From contig NZ_KK020676.1 in the NCBI RefSeq assembly GCF_000307775.2, positions 2,026,884 through 2,090,883 on the forward strand: a stretch of 64,000 nt of DNA, written 5' to 3'. Shown one piece after another: positions 48,103-57,873 of this stretch. A model generated the notes under the pieces. That model did not search any database. It was not told the DNA's origin and worked only from the letters and a program-made list of their open reading frames with translations. Both the position numbers and the translations under genes were made by a program. This DNA is from Stutzerimonas stutzeri KOS6. Lineage in GTDB: Bacteria; Pseudomonadota; Gammaproteobacteria; Pseudomonadales; Pseudomonadaceae. Positions within the stretch are counted from its first letter, which is position 1, and each line of letters begins with the position of its first letter.

Positions 48103-51100
48103 GGCGTGACTCCCGTTTCGGTAACAGTGGTGTTGGCGGTGGCTGGCACGACGGCCGAGGACTGGCGGCGGCGCATCAGGAGATAGGCCGCCGGCAGGAC
48201 GAACAGGGACAGCAGGGGGGCGGTGATCATGCCGCCGACCATGGGCGCGGCGATGCGGCTCATGATCTCGCTGCCGGTGCCGCTGCCCCAGAGGATCGGC
48301 AGCAGTCCTGCGATGATCACCGCCACGGTCATCGCCTTGGGGCGCACGCGCTGCACCGCGCCGAAGCGGATGGCATCGAGCAGCGCCGGCTCGCCGACGT
48401 GCCCGGCGAGCTGTTTCTCTTCCCAGGCGTTCTTCAAGTACAGCAGCATGATCACGCCGAACTCGGCGGCCACGCCGGCCAGGGCGATGAAGCCCACCCC
48501 GGTGGCGATCGACAGGTTGTAGCCGAGCAGCCAGAGGAACCAGACCCCGCCGGTGAGGGCGAAGGGCAGGGTGGCCATGATCAGCGTGGCCTCGCCGGCA
48601 CGGCCGAAGGTCTGGTAGAGCAGCACGAAGATGATCGCCAGGGTCGCCGGCACCACCAGTTTCAGCCGCGCGTTGGCCCGCTCCATGTACTCGAACTGCC
48701 CGGAGTAGCTGAGGCTCATGCCCGGGGCGAGTTCGAGCTGCGCGTCGATGGCCTGGCGCAGGTCGCCGACCACAGAGCCGATGTCGCGCCCGCGTACGTC
48801 GATGTACACCCAGCCAGACAGCCGGGCGTTCTCGCTTTTCAGCATCGGCGGGCCGTCAGAGACGCGAATGTCGGCGACCGTACCGAGGGTGATCTGGCTG
48901 CCCCGGGGGGTGTAGATCGGCAATTCGCGCAGGTCGCCGACCGAGTCGCGCCACTCGCGGCCGTAGCGCAGGTTGATCGGATAGCGGGCCAGGCCCTCCA
49001 CCGTCTCGCCCACCTTCGCCCCGCCGATGGCGCCGGCGACGATGGCCTGTACCTCGGCGATGTTCAGCCCGTAGCGCGCCGCCGCGGCGCGGTCGATGTC
49101 TACGTCGATGTAGCGGCCGCCGGTCATCCGCTCGGCCAGCGCCGAGGACACGCCGGGAATCTCTTTGGCGATCCGCTCGACCTGGGCGGTGGCCTTGTCG
49201 ATCTGCGCCAGGTCGCTGCCAGCCACCTTGACCCCGATGGGGCTCTTGATGCCGGTGGCGAGCATGTCGATGCGGTTGCGGATCGGCGGAATCCACAGGT
49301 TGGCCAGACCCGGCACCTGCACCGCGCGGTCCAGTTCCTCGATCAGCTTTTCCGGGGTCATCCCTTCGCGCCACTGGTCCCTGGGCTTGAACTGGATCGT
49401 GGTCTCGAACATCACCAGCGGTGCCGGGTCGGTGGCGCTGTCGGCACGGCCGGCCTTGCCGAAGACCCGCGCCACCTCCGGCACGGTCTTGATCAGCCGG
49501 TCGGTCTGCTGCAGCAGCTCGCTGGCCTTCTGCGCCGACAGGCCGGGCAGGGCGGTAGGCATGTACAGCAGGTCGCCTTCGTCCAGCGGCGGCAGGAACT
49601 CGCCACCCAGCCGGCTGACCGGATAGAGCCCGGTGAGGAAGATCGCCAGGGCCACGGCCAGGGTGGTCTTGGGCCACTTGAGCACCGCATTCAGCGCCGG
49701 TCGGTAGATGCGGATCAGCCCGCGATTGAGCGGGTTCTTCGCCTCGTCCGGGATCTTGCCGCGAATCCAGAAGCCCATCAGCACCGGCACCAGGGTCACC
49801 GACAGCGCCGCGGCGGCGGCCATGGCGTAGGTCTTGGTGAAGGCCAGCGGGCCGAACAGGCGGCCTTCCTGGGCCTCGAGGGTGAATACCGGGATGAACG
49901 ACAGGGTGATGATCAGCAGGCTGAAGAACAGCGCCGGGCCGACTTCCACCGCCGCTTCGGTGATCACCTTCCAGTGCGCGGCGCCCTTGAGCGCCTCGCC
50001 CGGATGCTTCTCGCGCCAGTGCTCAATGTGCTTGTGGGCGTTTTCGATCATCACCACCGCGGCGTCGACCATGGCGCCAATGGCAATGGCGATCCCGCCG
50101 AGGGACATGATGTTGGCGTTGACTCCCTGCTTCTGCATGATGATGAAGGCCACCAGAACGCCAACCGGCAGCGAGACGATGGCCACCAGCGACGAGCGCA
50201 GGTGCCAGAGGAAGAGGGCGCAGACCAGCGCCACCACGATGAACTCCTCGATCAGTTTGTGGCTGAGGTTCTCCACCGCGCGGTCGATCAGCTGGCTGCG
50301 GTCGTAGGTGGTAACGATCTCCACGCCCGCCGGCAGGCTCTTGCCCAGCTCGTCCAGGCGCGTCTGCACCGCGGCGATGGTTTCGCGGGCATTCTTGCCG
50401 CTGCGCAGGATCACCACGCCGCCGACTACTTCGCCCTCGCCATCCAGCTCGGCGATGCCCCGGCGCATTTCCGGGCCGAGCTGGATGTGGGCGACGTCCC
50501 CCAGGGTCACTGGCGTGCCGGCGGCATCGAGCTTCAGCGGGATCTGGCGGAAGTCCGTCAGCGACTGCAGGTAGCCCGAGGCGCGCACCATGTACTCGGC
50601 TTCGGCCAGGGCCAGCACGCTGCCGCCAGTTTCCCGGTTGGCGGCGTCGATGGCCTGGGCTACCTGCTGCTGGGTGATGCCGCGACTGGCCATGCGCACC
50701 GGGTCGAGCACCACCTGGTACTGCTTGACCATGCCGCCGATGGGCGCCACTTCGGCGACGTTGGGCAGGGTCTTCAGCTCGTAGCGCAGGAACCAGTCCT
50801 GCAGCGAGCGCAGCTGGGCCAGATCATGCGTGCCGCTGCGGTCCACCAGCGCGTACTGGTAGATCCAGCCGACGCCGGTGGCGTCCGGCCCCAGTGCCGG
50901 GGTTGCGCCCTCGGGCAGGCGGCCCTGCACCTGACTCAGGTATTCCAGCACCCGCGAGCGGGCCCAGTAGAGGTCGGTGCCGTCCTCGAACAGCACGTAG
51001 ACATAGCTGTCGCCGAAGAACGAATAGCCGCGCACGGTCTTGGCGCCCGGCACCGAGAGCATGGTAGTGGCCAGCGGGTAGGTGACCTGGTTCTCGACGA

Positions 51101-51278
51101 TCTGCGGTGCCTGGCCGGCATAGGGCGTGCGGATGATCACCTGCACGTCGGACAGGTCCGGCAGGGCGTCGATCGGGCTGTTCTTCACCGACCACACGCC
51201 CCAGGCCACGGCGAACAGGGTGGCCAGGATGACCAGGAAGCGGTTGGCCACCGACCAGCGAATGATGGCGGCGATCAT
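48099..51278 (-). CDS. cusA: CusA-type heavy-metal RND efflux pump
   Basis: 1059 aa inner-membrane trimeric proton-driven pump. HME-RND signatures: [15 protein letters not shown] near residue 36, [16 protein letters not shown] in TM4 and [17 protein letters not shown]. 12 TM helices and two large periplasmic loops. Cu(I)/Ag(I) specificity is inferred from the CusF-like neighbours. Start ATG 51278, overlapping the cusB stop by 4 nt. The substrate could also include other monovalent metals. Confidence 0.93.
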   Translation of the reverse strand: MIAAIIRWSVANRFLVILATLFAVAWGVWSVKNSPIDALPDLSDVQVIIRTPYAGQAPQIVENQVTYPLATTMLSVPGAKTVRGYSFFGDSYVYVLFEDGTDLYWARSRVLEYLSQVQGRLPEGATPALGPDATGVGWIYQYALVDRSGTHDLAQLRSLQDWFLRYELKTLPNVAEVAPIGGMVKQYQVVLDPVRMASRGITQQQVAQAIDAANRETGGSVLALAEAEYMVRASGYLQSLTDFRQIPLKLDAAGTPVTLGDVAHIQLGPEMRRGIAELDGEGEVVGGVVILRSGKNARETIAAVQTRLDELGKSLPAGVEIVTTYDRSQLIDRAVENLSHKLIEEFIVVALVCALFLWHLRSSLVAIVSLPVGVLVAFIIMQKQGVNANIMSLGGIAIAIGAMVDAAVVMIENAHKHIEHWREKHPGEALKGAAHWKVITEAAVEVGPALFFSLLIITLSFIPVFTLEAQEGRLFGPLAFTKTYAMAAAAALSVTLVPVLMGFWIRGKIPDEAKNPLNRGLIRIYRPALNAVLKWPKTTLAVALAIFLTGLYPVSRLGGEFLPPLDEGDLLYMPTALPGLSAQKASELLQQTDRLIKTVPEVARVFGKAGRADSATDPAPLVMFETTIQFKPRDQWREGMTPEKLIEELDRAVQVPGLANLWIPPIRNRIDMLATGIKSPIGVKVAGSDLAQIDKATAQVERIAKEIPGVSSALAERMTGGRYIDVDIDRAAAARYGLNIAEVQAIVAGAIGGAKVGETVEGLARYPINLRYGREWRDSVGDLRELPIYTPRGSQITLGTVADIRVSDGPPMLKSENARLSGWVYIDVRGRDIGSVVGDLRQAIDAQLELAPGMSLSYSGQFEYMERANARLKLVVPATLAIIFVLLYQTFGRAGEATLIMATLPFALTGGVWFLWLLGYNLSIATGVGFIALAGVAAEFGVIMLLYLKNAWEEKQLAGHVGEPALLDAIRFGAVQRVRPKAMTVAVIIAGLLPILWGSGTGSEIMSRIAAPMVGGMITAPLLSLFVLPAAYLLMRRRQSSAVVPATANTTVTETGVTP

Positions 51279-52738
51279 GGCTGATGCCCCCCATGCCCAG
51301 CGTGTTCATCGAGCTTTTCCAGGCGCTCGATGAACAGTCCCTCGTCGGTCTGGGACACGCCGACGCGGACACGGTCGCCGGCCTTGAAGCCCTCCAGCAC
51401 GACCATGTTCGCCACAGGGAAGGGCATGGTCATGCCCGGCATGCCCAAGGTCTTGAACGGGCCATGGGACAGGCCGACCATGTCGCCGTCGATCTCGACG
51501 ATGGTGCCTTCCGCCTCATGCAGCGCTGGCCCCGCGATGGCCGGTGCACTGACTGCCTGGGCGGTGATGCCCCGCAGGCTGGCTTCGGAGTCCAGCAGGA
51601 ACTGGCCGGAGGCGACCACCTGCTGGCCTTCCTCGAGCCCTTCGAGCACCACGGTGAAGTCACCGGCCTCGCGCCCGGTGCGAATCCCCACCGGGCGATA
51701 GCGGCCGTTCGCCTCGGCCAGCATCACGATGCTGCGTTTGCCGGTACGGATCACCGCTTCGGTGGGCACCACCAGGGCCAGTTGCTCCTCGGCGTTCAGG
51801 GTGACTTCGGCCGTCATGCCCGGGCGCAGGCGCTGCTCGGGGTTGGGCAGCTCGACCCGCACCCGCACCGTACGGCTCTGCAGATCAGCGAGCGGCAGCA
51901 CGGCCTGGATGCGGCCTTCGACCGGTTCGCCGGGGAACGCCGGCAGGCGCGCCTGGACCGGTTGGCCCTGGCTGAGGCCGGCAGCCTGCGCCTCGGGTAC
52001 GGCCACTTCCAGCCAGACCGTGTCCAGCCCGTTGACCCGCGCCAGGGTGGCGCCGGCCGTGAGGGTCATGCCCTCGCGCACCTCCAGTGACTGCAGCACC
52101 CCGCCGATGGGGCTGGTCACGGTCCAGGTGGTCAGCGGCTGGCCGGTCCGCTCCAGGCGGGCGATCAGCTCGGCCGGCATCCCGGCCAGGCGCAGGCGCT
52201 GGCGAGCCGCGGCCAGCAGGCCCGGCTCGCCGAGGTCGCGCAGGGCCAGGTATTCGGCCTGGGCGGCGCCCCATTCCGGTATCAGCAGATCGGCCAGTGG
52301 CGCGCCTTTTTCGATGACATCTTCCGGCGCGCGGTCGTAGACCCGCTCGACGAAGCCGCCCGCGCGCGCCTGCACCAGCGCAACGTCGCGGTTGTCGAAG
52401 GCCAGTGCGCCCACTGCATCGAGGGTCTGGCTGATGTTCTGTCGGCTGGCCGTGGCCACGCGCATGCCGAGGTTCTGGGCGATGCCCGGATCGATACGGA
52501 TGCTGGCGGCATCGCCGCCCTCTTCGGCGTAGCGCGGCACCAGGTCCATGTCCATGAAGGGTGACTTGCCGGGCTTGTCGAACTGCTGCTGCGGGTACAT
52601 CGGGTCGTACCAGTAGAGCACTTCGCGGCCGTCGCTATCCGGCTTGTCGGCATGGCTCGATACGGCGAAGACATCGGTGGCACTGAGCAGCATCGGGAGG
52701 CTGACCATCAGGGCCAGACGCTTGAGACGCGGATTCAT
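51275..52738 (-). CDS. cusB: CusB-type efflux adaptor with fused C-terminal CusF-like domain
   Basis: 487 aa. Signal peptide ([18 protein letters not shown]), a metal-binding N-terminal segment [29 protein letters not shown], lipoyl/barrel domains, and from ~residue 405 an extra CusF-like domain ([29 protein letters not shown]) ending in His-rich HAGHGGHQP. In the fused domain the usual Trp of CusF is Met. The adaptor bridges CusA and CusC. Overlaps cusA and cusC by 4 nt. Confidence 0.92.
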   Translation of the reverse strand: MNPRLKRLALMVSLPMLLSATDVFAVSSHADKPDSDGREVLYWYDPMYPQQQFDKPGKSPFMDMDLVPRYAEEGGDAASIRIDPGIAQNLGMRVATASRQNISQTLDAVGALAFDNRDVALVQARAGGFVERVYDRAPEDVIEKGAPLADLLIPEWGAAQAEYLALRDLGEPGLLAAARQRLRLAGMPAELIARLERTGQPLTTWTVTSPIGGVLQSLEVREGMTLTAGATLARVNGLDTVWLEVAVPEAQAAGLSQGQPVQARLPAFPGEPVEGRIQAVLPLADLQSRTVRVRVELPNPEQRLRPGMTAEVTLNAEEQLALVVPTEAVIRTGKRSIVMLAEANGRYRPVGIRTGREAGDFTVVLEGLEEGQQVVASGQFLLDSEASLRGITAQAVSAPAIAGPALHEAEGTIVEIDGDMVGLSHGPFKTLGMPGMTMPFPVANMVVLEGFKAGDRVRVGVSQTDEGLFIERLEKLDEHAGHGGHQP

Positions 52739-53979
52739 TGTTCGGCTCCAAAGGCGAAATACAGGCGGGCATTGGCGAGGGCGCTGTCACGGGTGACGTC
52801 GATACGCCGCAGGCGCGTCTCGACCAGGTCCTTGCGGGCCTCGAGCACGGCAGCCAGGCTGCCGCGCCCACCTCGGTAGTCGGCCATGGCCAGGCGGACC
52901 TTCTCTTCGGCCAACGGAACCAGCGTTTCATCGAGACGGGCGAGGCTGCGCTCCAGGCGCTCCATTTCGGCGAGGCCCGCGCTCAGATCCTCGCGGTGCA
53001 TGCGTGATGCGGCGTCACGTTCAGCCGCGACCTGGGCGATGCGGGCCCGTTCCGCGGCGATGCGTGGGTCCTGGCGGGAGCCGGCGAATACCGGCAGATC
53101 GAAGCTCAAATTGAAGCTCATCATGTCGCCGTAGGCTTCGCGACGGCCATACTCCACGCCCCAGGCCCAGTCCGGACGCTTGTCGGCGATGGCTTCCTGC
53201 ATTCGGGCCTCGGCTTCACGGGTCAGCGGATCGTAGGCCTGCAACTCCGGATGATGTTGCAAGTGGTCCTGGTAAAACGCGGCCTCGGTCGGCCAGCGCG
53301 GCCACTCGTCGCTCAGCGATTGCTCGGCGACGTCGCCAATCCAGCGACGCAGAGCAGCGCGCGCCACCTGGCGATTCCGCAACAGCTGATCTTCCTGCTC
53401 GGCAAGCAGTGCGGCTTCCTGCCTGGGCAGAATGCTGTCGGCGGCATTGCCGCCACCGCCAGCAATGCGTGCCTGAACCGCACGAGCGAACAGGCGGTTC
53501 TCGTCATACAGCGTCTCGAACAGCTCGAGCTTTTCATCGACCGCACGGGCGCTGATCCAGGCTTCGGCGGTCTGCCGGCGGACCTCGAGGCGGGTCAGGT
53601 GCTGCTGAGTCCGCGCCAGTGCAACGGCAGCCTGCGCCACATCTGTTCTAGCGCGGCGCTTGGCTCGATTGGGCACCTCCTGCATCAGGCCGATCGTCTG
53701 CATGGTCATCGGCTCAGCATTGGTGCGCCAGGCCGGATCGCCCTCAACGGGCAGGTTGCTCAGGCCGATGGCCAGTCTGGGATCGGGCAACTCGGCAGCC
53801 GGTATGGCCGCATTGAGGGCGGCATCGACGCTCGCTGCCTGAGCTGCAAGGGAAGGGGCGTCGCGTTCGGCGAGGCGCAAGGCCTCATCCAGGCTCAGCG
53901 CACTGGCCATGGCAGGGAGCGCCAGTGCGACCGCCAGCGCGACCGTAGACGGCCGCGCCTGAAGGCGTAGGGATTTCAT
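52735..53979 (-). CDS. cusC: CusC/TolC-type outer-membrane efflux channel
   Basis: 414 aa outer-membrane factor. Signal peptide (TVALAVALALPAMASALS) without a lipobox Cys. Two repeated TolC-like helical halves, with LSLDEALRLAERDAP near the start and ELQAYDPLTREAEARMQEA at the start of the second half. It forms the exit duct of the pump. First clearly pump-related gene of the operon; its stop overlaps the cusB start by 4 nt. Confidence 0.9.
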   Translation of the reverse strand: MKSLRLQARPSTVALAVALALPAMASALSLDEALRLAERDAPSLAAQAASVDAALNAAIPAAELPDPRLAIGLSNLPVEGDPAWRTNAEPMTMQTIGLMQEVPNRAKRRARTDVAQAAVALARTQQHLTRLEVRRQTAEAWISARAVDEKLELFETLYDENRLFARAVQARIAGGGGNAADSILPRQEAALLAEQEDQLLRNRQVARAALRRWIGDVAEQSLSDEWPRWPTEAAFYQDHLQHHPELQAYDPLTREAEARMQEAIADKRPDWAWGVEYGRREAYGDMMSFNLSFDLPVFAGSRQDPRIAAERARIAQVAAERDAASRMHREDLSAGLAEMERLERSLARLDETLVPLAEEKVRLAMADYRGGRGSLAAVLEARKDLVETRLRRIDVTRDSALANARLYFAFGAEQ

Positions 53980-54077
53980 GCGTAGGGATTCCAGTAACGT
54001 TCCAGGCGAGCCAAAGGGCGCGCAATACCTGTCCGAACGAACGAACGTATGGAACAGGAGCTAGGGCAGAACGGAAA

Positions 54078-54440
54078 TCAGGCGCGGGGGGGATGCCAGA
54101 CGGCATCCGGTATCAGAGCGGGAGCGTTGTCGCTGGGGTGAAGAAGCAATGGCTGGCCAAGTGGCAGCGCCGGCGGCTTGCCGAGAGAGATCTGCAGCAG
54201 GCTGCTGCTTTTGCACTCATGGCCGGACTTGCAGACGAACGAACCGTGGCCGGCTTCGTGCTGGTCCACGCAATCCGAACCGCCATCGTTCATGCCGTGA
54301 TCGGCGTAACTCTGAGTGGGTACGTGTTCGACATGCGCCTGCGGCATTAACTGTCCCACGGACATGAGCATCTGTGCCATCCCATTCACGGGAAGCACGA
54401 TGCTCAGCAGCAGAAGGAAAAGCCTTACACGTATTCTCAT
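54078..54440 (-). CDS. His/Cys-rich exported protein, possibly CopL-like
   Basis: About 120 aa. Signal peptide MRIRVRLFLLLLSIVLPVNG, then a Met/His/Cys stretch (MAQMLMSVGQLMPQAHVEH, GSDCVDQHEAGHGSFVCKSG, HECKS) that could bind metal. Similar small proteins of the CopL type lie upstream of copper-resistance genes. No clear ribosome site, so the start is uncertain; an in-frame extension to 54551 exists but looks non-coding. It precedes cusC by 98 bp on the same strand. Confidence 0.55.
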   Translation of the reverse strand: MRIRVRLFLLLLSIVLPVNGMAQMLMSVGQLMPQAHVEHVPTQSYADHGMNDGGSDCVDQHEAGHGSFVCKSGHECKSSSLLQISLGKPPALPLGQPLLLHPSDNAPALIPDAVWHPPRA

Positions 54441-54587
54441 GCGGGAGATTCTAGGCAAAGCGAAACCGCCAGACAACCCGCATCCAAGTGATCGGCATGC
54501 ACGCCACGACAGGCCGGCAAGGCTTTTGCTGCAACGGCGAATACCTCGCAAGTCATGGTTTTTCCAAACTGGATGGAAGACAAACCG

Positions 54588-55880
54588 TCAGCCTTTTATT
54601 TTCAATCGTTTGATAGAGTGCGCTCGCTGCTCATCGAGAGAGTTGTAATAAGTATTCTGTGTCGTACTAAGGCTGTTATGACGTAAATCGGCCTGTAGAT
54701 CCTTCATGTCTCGATGAGGGGCATCGAAAGTCGCAGATGTGTGGCGCAACCAATGGAGCGAAGCCGATCGAAGCTGGTCAACTTCATCATCGCTCCAGCC
54801 ATCTTCAGTCATTCGCAAAAGAGACTGATCGAAAACTTGCTGCAGTAGTAGCCTGATATGACGGTCAGAAAGGCCACCTCGGCCTTTAAGTGTACTGAGC
54901 AACGGCCGTTTCTCATGCGCCGAAGGGAGCGGAGGCAACTTCAGGTACCTGCGATAGCGGGTCAGATAAAACTCAATGAACTCATCGCGCACACTGATTT
55001 TCGCAGCCTTGTTGCCTTTTCCTACAACGTGAAACCACCAATTTCCAGTGCTGTCTCGGCGAAAATCGCCCATTACCGGTTGCCAGTTTTCTCGGCCAAC
55101 GAGGTCGGACACGCGGAGGTACATGGAAAAAAGCGTGGCGACGATGAATAGCGTTCGCTCGTGCACAGGGTCTGTTGCGGCCATTAATTCGGCCGTCTCG
55201 ATAACGAAGCTCCATTGCAGCTGAGTTAGCGAACGAGATGCAACGTCAAGGGTGTTGCGCTGCTTATAAATCGACTTCTGCTTAACTGCCCTGAACGGGT
55301 TTACCTCGGTAAACCCTTCATCTATCGCGTGCTGGAAGAAACTACCGCACACTGCGAACACCTGAGCCACCGAGCCCTGTGACATCTTGTAGGCGCTCGA
55401 GGGGAGGGCGGTTAGCATTTCCGAGGCTATTTTCCGATCCCGCTTTGGCACTGTGGTAGCGAATGGACGCCAATTTCCATTGACGCTGTAGGAGTCAGTA
55501 TCACTTTTCTTCCTGCCTCCAATCCGTACAAAACGCGACTTTACGATGGGACCGATCCAGTCAGCAGGCGGGTTCAGGCAAAACTCCATGAAGGCTTCCG
55601 CATCTCGGCGACGCAGCTCAATGAGAGGCTTTTCGACGACCAGGGCAGACCAGAGAAGCAGCCGCTCGACGTGAGTGCGGTACGAGTTGTATGTAGCTTC
55701 GTTTCCTGCGTAAGACTTGAGGAAGCCGCGCACAGCCAGGTAGCTATCAATGGCCATGGCTCGAGCCGGCAGGTCTCGCAGATAGCTGAGCACTGCTGGA
55801 AGCTCAGAGCCAAGCCCGAGGAAATTGAGTTCGTGGAAGCGTTCGAAGGTATCGAACAAGGGCTGAGGACTTTGAGGCAT
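54588..55880 (-). CDS. tyrosine recombinase, catalytically complete
   Basis: 430 aa. Catalytic set: R256 (MYLRVSDL), Lys in GKGNK (289/291), H376 and R379 (LHWLRHTSATF), H401 (DLRHNSLSTTQ) and Tyr 411 or 412. The N-terminal region ~45-210 is a SAM-like DNA-binding domain of unusual length. Paralogous to the gene upstream (shared YRT..VERLLLWS, FC..PP.W.G and NWRPF-type blocks). AT-richer than the adjacent cus genes, suggesting transfer. Its target is unknown; it is 1.6 kb from the dif-like site. Confidence 0.88.
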   Translation of the reverse strand: MPQSPQPLFDTFERFHELNFLGLGSELPAVLSYLRDLPARAMAIDSYLAVRGFLKSYAGNEATYNSYRTHVERLLLWSALVVEKPLIELRRRDAEAFMEFCLNPPADWIGPIVKSRFVRIGGRKKSDTDSYSVNGNWRPFATTVPKRDRKIASEMLTALPSSAYKMSQGSVAQVFAVCGSFFQHAIDEGFTEVNPFRAVKQKSIYKQRNTLDVASRSLTQLQWSFVIETAELMAATDPVHERTLFIVATLFSMYLRVSDLVGRENWQPVMGDFRRDSTGNWWFHVVGKGNKAAKISVRDEFIEFYLTRYRRYLKLPPLPSAHEKRPLLSTLKGRGGLSDRHIRLLLQQVFDQSLLRMTEDGWSDDEVDQLRSASLHWLRHTSATFDAPHRDMKDLQADLRHNSLSTTQNTYYNSLDEQRAHSIKRLKIKG

Positions 55881-55998
55881 GACGTCCGTTACGGTTGTGT
55901 AATGCGTCTAGGATGCGGACTTTCAGGCACTTCCGCAATATCCGGGTCTAGCCATTATCGGATATTACAAGCACCTTGACCGCAAGCTGGTCGTTACT

Positions 55999-57180
55999 TC
56001 ACTCACGGTAATATCTGCCGTAGGTGTAAGCGATACTCGTAATACGTAGATCTCGCTGCAGTTCGGCGGGCTCGCGGGTTTGAGCAGCACTCCTCGCGCC
56101 ACTGTCCCTCAAAAACCTGAGGCTAGATCCAAGTAAAACATTCCAATGATCACCACATTCTCCTGAAGAGGTAATAGCCGCATGCACCTGTCTGAGAGCT
56201 CCTTGAACAATATCTCGAATTTGACGAACAGAAAGCCCCGGACGCCCATAGCTAGTCTCCAACATGGGTACTCCCTCATCTTGCTCCGGCAACGGCGATA
56301 GACCTCGGCTTTTCCGGTAGCGTTTCAGATAGGGCAAGAATTTTGGGTTGACTGCGAGCCTTTGCGACGGCGTGCCTGGAGCATCTAGCACCAGCCACCA
56401 CTTGCCGTCCTCAAGCACGAAGCAATCCATACTTGGACAGTATTCGCCAGATTTTGCGAGATCCGCAGCTCGCAAGTACATAAAAACCGTCGCCGCCACT
56501 ATAAAAAGAGCACGCTCGTCTGTCGGATTGACTACTGCGCGGCACTCTAGAATCCGTAATACATGATATAGCTGGTCTGAACTAAGATATCTGCGAACAG
56601 GGTAAATCCCACTCTCTGCATTTCCATTGTGCGATCGAGACGCAGTGACAGGATTGAGTGCTGCCGCATCTTCTGCATGGAGAAAATTGTAAAAAGAACT
56701 ACAGATGCTGTGTATCTGTCGCAAGGTACCCGTAAACGGTCGATAGGAGTCAGCCTCTGTTTGGCTTCGAATATCGAAAGGTCGCCAGCCTTCGTTAAAA
56801 GTCCAATTCCCATCATCTTGAATAAATCGGACCGCCGGCGAAGCACCGACCCAATTCGAAGGTGGCTTTTTGCAGAAAGAGAGGAACTGTCCAAATTGAT
56901 CACGGTTTAACGTCAACGCCGATTTTCCGGCAAAAACCCAGCTCCAAAGAAGCAAGCGCTCAACAAATGTACGGTAATTACCGAAAGTCCCCGGGGCACG
57001 GTTATGGCGCGCAAGGAAGCGCAGGCTCCATTTAAAATCCTTCTCGACATCAAGCTCAGTCGAGAAACTCTTGAGGTAGGCCGCAACACAGGGGTAGCGA
57101 GCATAATACTGCTCGATGCCCAGGACCATTGACTCGGGACCGGCAAAGAGTGGATGCGGGTCTATGGTGTATGCTGGCAT
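55999..57180 (-). CDS. tyrosine recombinase-like protein lacking key catalytic residues
   Basis: 393 aa, paralog of 54588-55880. Box I R237 (MYLRAADL) and Tyr 390/391 (GRYYRE at the very C-terminus) remain, and R358 is kept (SLRFLRDSGA). The box II His is Arg (R355), the second His is Ile (I380, DLRITSIA), and no Lys is seen at the beta2-beta3 turn (LDAPGTPSQRL). Probably a non-cleaving or weakened partner that binds DNA with the intact enzyme. GGAG is 6 nt before the ATG. It precedes the intact gene by 118 bp. Confidence 0.82.
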   Translation of the reverse strand: MPAYTIDPHPLFAGPESMVLGIEQYYARYPCVAAYLKSFSTELDVEKDFKWSLRFLARHNRAPGTFGNYRTFVERLLLWSWVFAGKSALTLNRDQFGQFLSFCKKPPSNWVGASPAVRFIQDDGNWTFNEGWRPFDIRSQTEADSYRPFTGTLRQIHSICSSFYNFLHAEDAAALNPVTASRSHNGNAESGIYPVRRYLSSDQLYHVLRILECRAVVNPTDERALFIVAATVFMYLRAADLAKSGEYCPSMDCFVLEDGKWWLVLDAPGTPSQRLAVNPKFLPYLKRYRKSRGLSPLPEQDEGVPMLETSYGRPGLSVRQIRDIVQGALRQVHAAITSSGECGDHWNVLLGSSLRFLRDSGARSAAQTREPAELQRDLRITSIAYTYGRYYRE

Positions 57181-57471
57181 CGGAGACTCCAGCGGCCGGT
57201 GGCGAAATCTAGAGTTGCTTTCCGTAACCGTAGCAGAGCATTTCTAGTCTTGTTTTTATTTTTTTTAACCAGTCAAAATTGCTTCAGGAGTCCACTTTTT
57301 TGACTGTATATCGGCGGGCAACGAAAGGGTCTCCAGGATCCTGCAGCTTCCATATCATTGATTAATCTGTATTTTTTTTGAGCAAGATTTGTCTCTTTTA
57401 TTGTCAGGAGCCACAAATGGCGAACGCTGCATGACTTACGAAGCTCATGAACATTTCTAACATGGCATCTG
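57181..57471. other. AT-rich intergenic region between recombinase pair and dif-like site
   Basis: About 290 bp with T-runs near 57255 and 57370 and no supported gene. It probably holds the promoter of the recombinase pair (transcribed leftwards) and the host-phage junction flank. No second dif-like core seen here. Confidence 0.5.
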
Positions 57472-57499
57472 GTTTAACATAATATAGATTATGCGAAGC
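57472..57499 (-). other. dif-like XerC/XerD site (probable att site of the inovirus)
   Basis: On the minus strand the 28-bp site has left arm GCTTCGCATAA, centre TCTATA and right arm TTATGTTAAAC. Compared with the gammaproteobacterial dif consensus as I remember it (RNTKCGCATAA / TGTATA / TTATGTTAAAT), 26 of 28 positions agree, the two differences being in the centre and the last base. It lies 4 bp from the last phage ORF, as expected for an integrative mobile element exploiting Xer. Confidence 0.85.
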
Positions 57500-57502
57500 G
57501 CC

Positions 57503-57613
57503 TTAGCTGACCTCAACAAGAGTAGCTACCAGCATGAATGCAACCAAAAGCACCGGCCCGGCAAAAATGAAACGGTACGGGTGACGGTCAATCATCTTCT
57601 CAAACCAAGTCAT
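57503..57613 (-). CDS. small single-span membrane protein
   Basis: 36 aa, start MTWFEKMIDRHPYRF then a hydrophobic helix (IFAGPVLLVAFMLVATLVEV). The last phage gene, ending 4 bp from the dif-like site. No good ribosome site, so it is tentative. A longer in-frame ORF to 57862 overlaps the 73-aa gene and is not favoured. Confidence 0.4.
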   Translation of the reverse strand: MTWFEKMIDRHPYRFIFAGPVLLVAFMLVATLVEVS

Positions 57614-57650
57614 ACATGAATATCCATATCGATGCCGGCCGGTAACGAGA

Positions 57651-57872
57651 TCAGGACCAGCCGCGGCCATCAACGTATTTGCCAACAGCCAGCGGGATGG
57701 TTCCGTCTGCCTCGATGTGCTCCAGGACCATAGAAGCAAATTCGCACGCTTCCGCCTGCCATCGAGTACGAGCCAAAGCCAGTTGCTCAGGGTCATCGTG
57801 TGACTGATGGAAATAGGCGAAATGGGCCTTCTTGAATTCGCGAGCCTTGTAGAACAGTTCATCGGATAACAC
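57651..57872 (-). CDS. small acidic helical phage protein, unknown
   Basis: 73 aa with GTG start. AGGAG lies 9 nt upstream inside the secretin 3' end, and the start is 2 nt after the secretin stop, so translation is probably coupled. Sequence includes LFYKAREFKKAHFAYFHQS and EACEFASMVLEHIEADG; no signal or membrane segment. No family recognised. Confidence 0.65.
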   Translation of the reverse strand: MLSDELFYKAREFKKAHFAYFHQSHDDPEQLALARTRWQAEACEFASMVLEHIEADGTIPLAVGKYVDGRGWS

Positions 57873-57873
57873 G

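Noticed and set aside
48399..51284. 961-aa ORF on the plus strand opposite cusA
   Set aside because: Shadow of cusA in high-GC DNA: low-complexity His/Gln/Arg composition, no domain and no ribosome site, while cusA has full family motifs.
54588..57180. Recombinase-in-trio (RIT) element
   Set aside because: Only two recombinases, separated by 118 bp rather than overlapping, and no third gene.
57503..57862. 119-aa protein covering the whole 57503-57862 frame
   Set aside because: Its N-terminal two thirds overlap the 73-aa gene that has a proper ribosome site; only the last 36 codons look like a protein (membrane helix).
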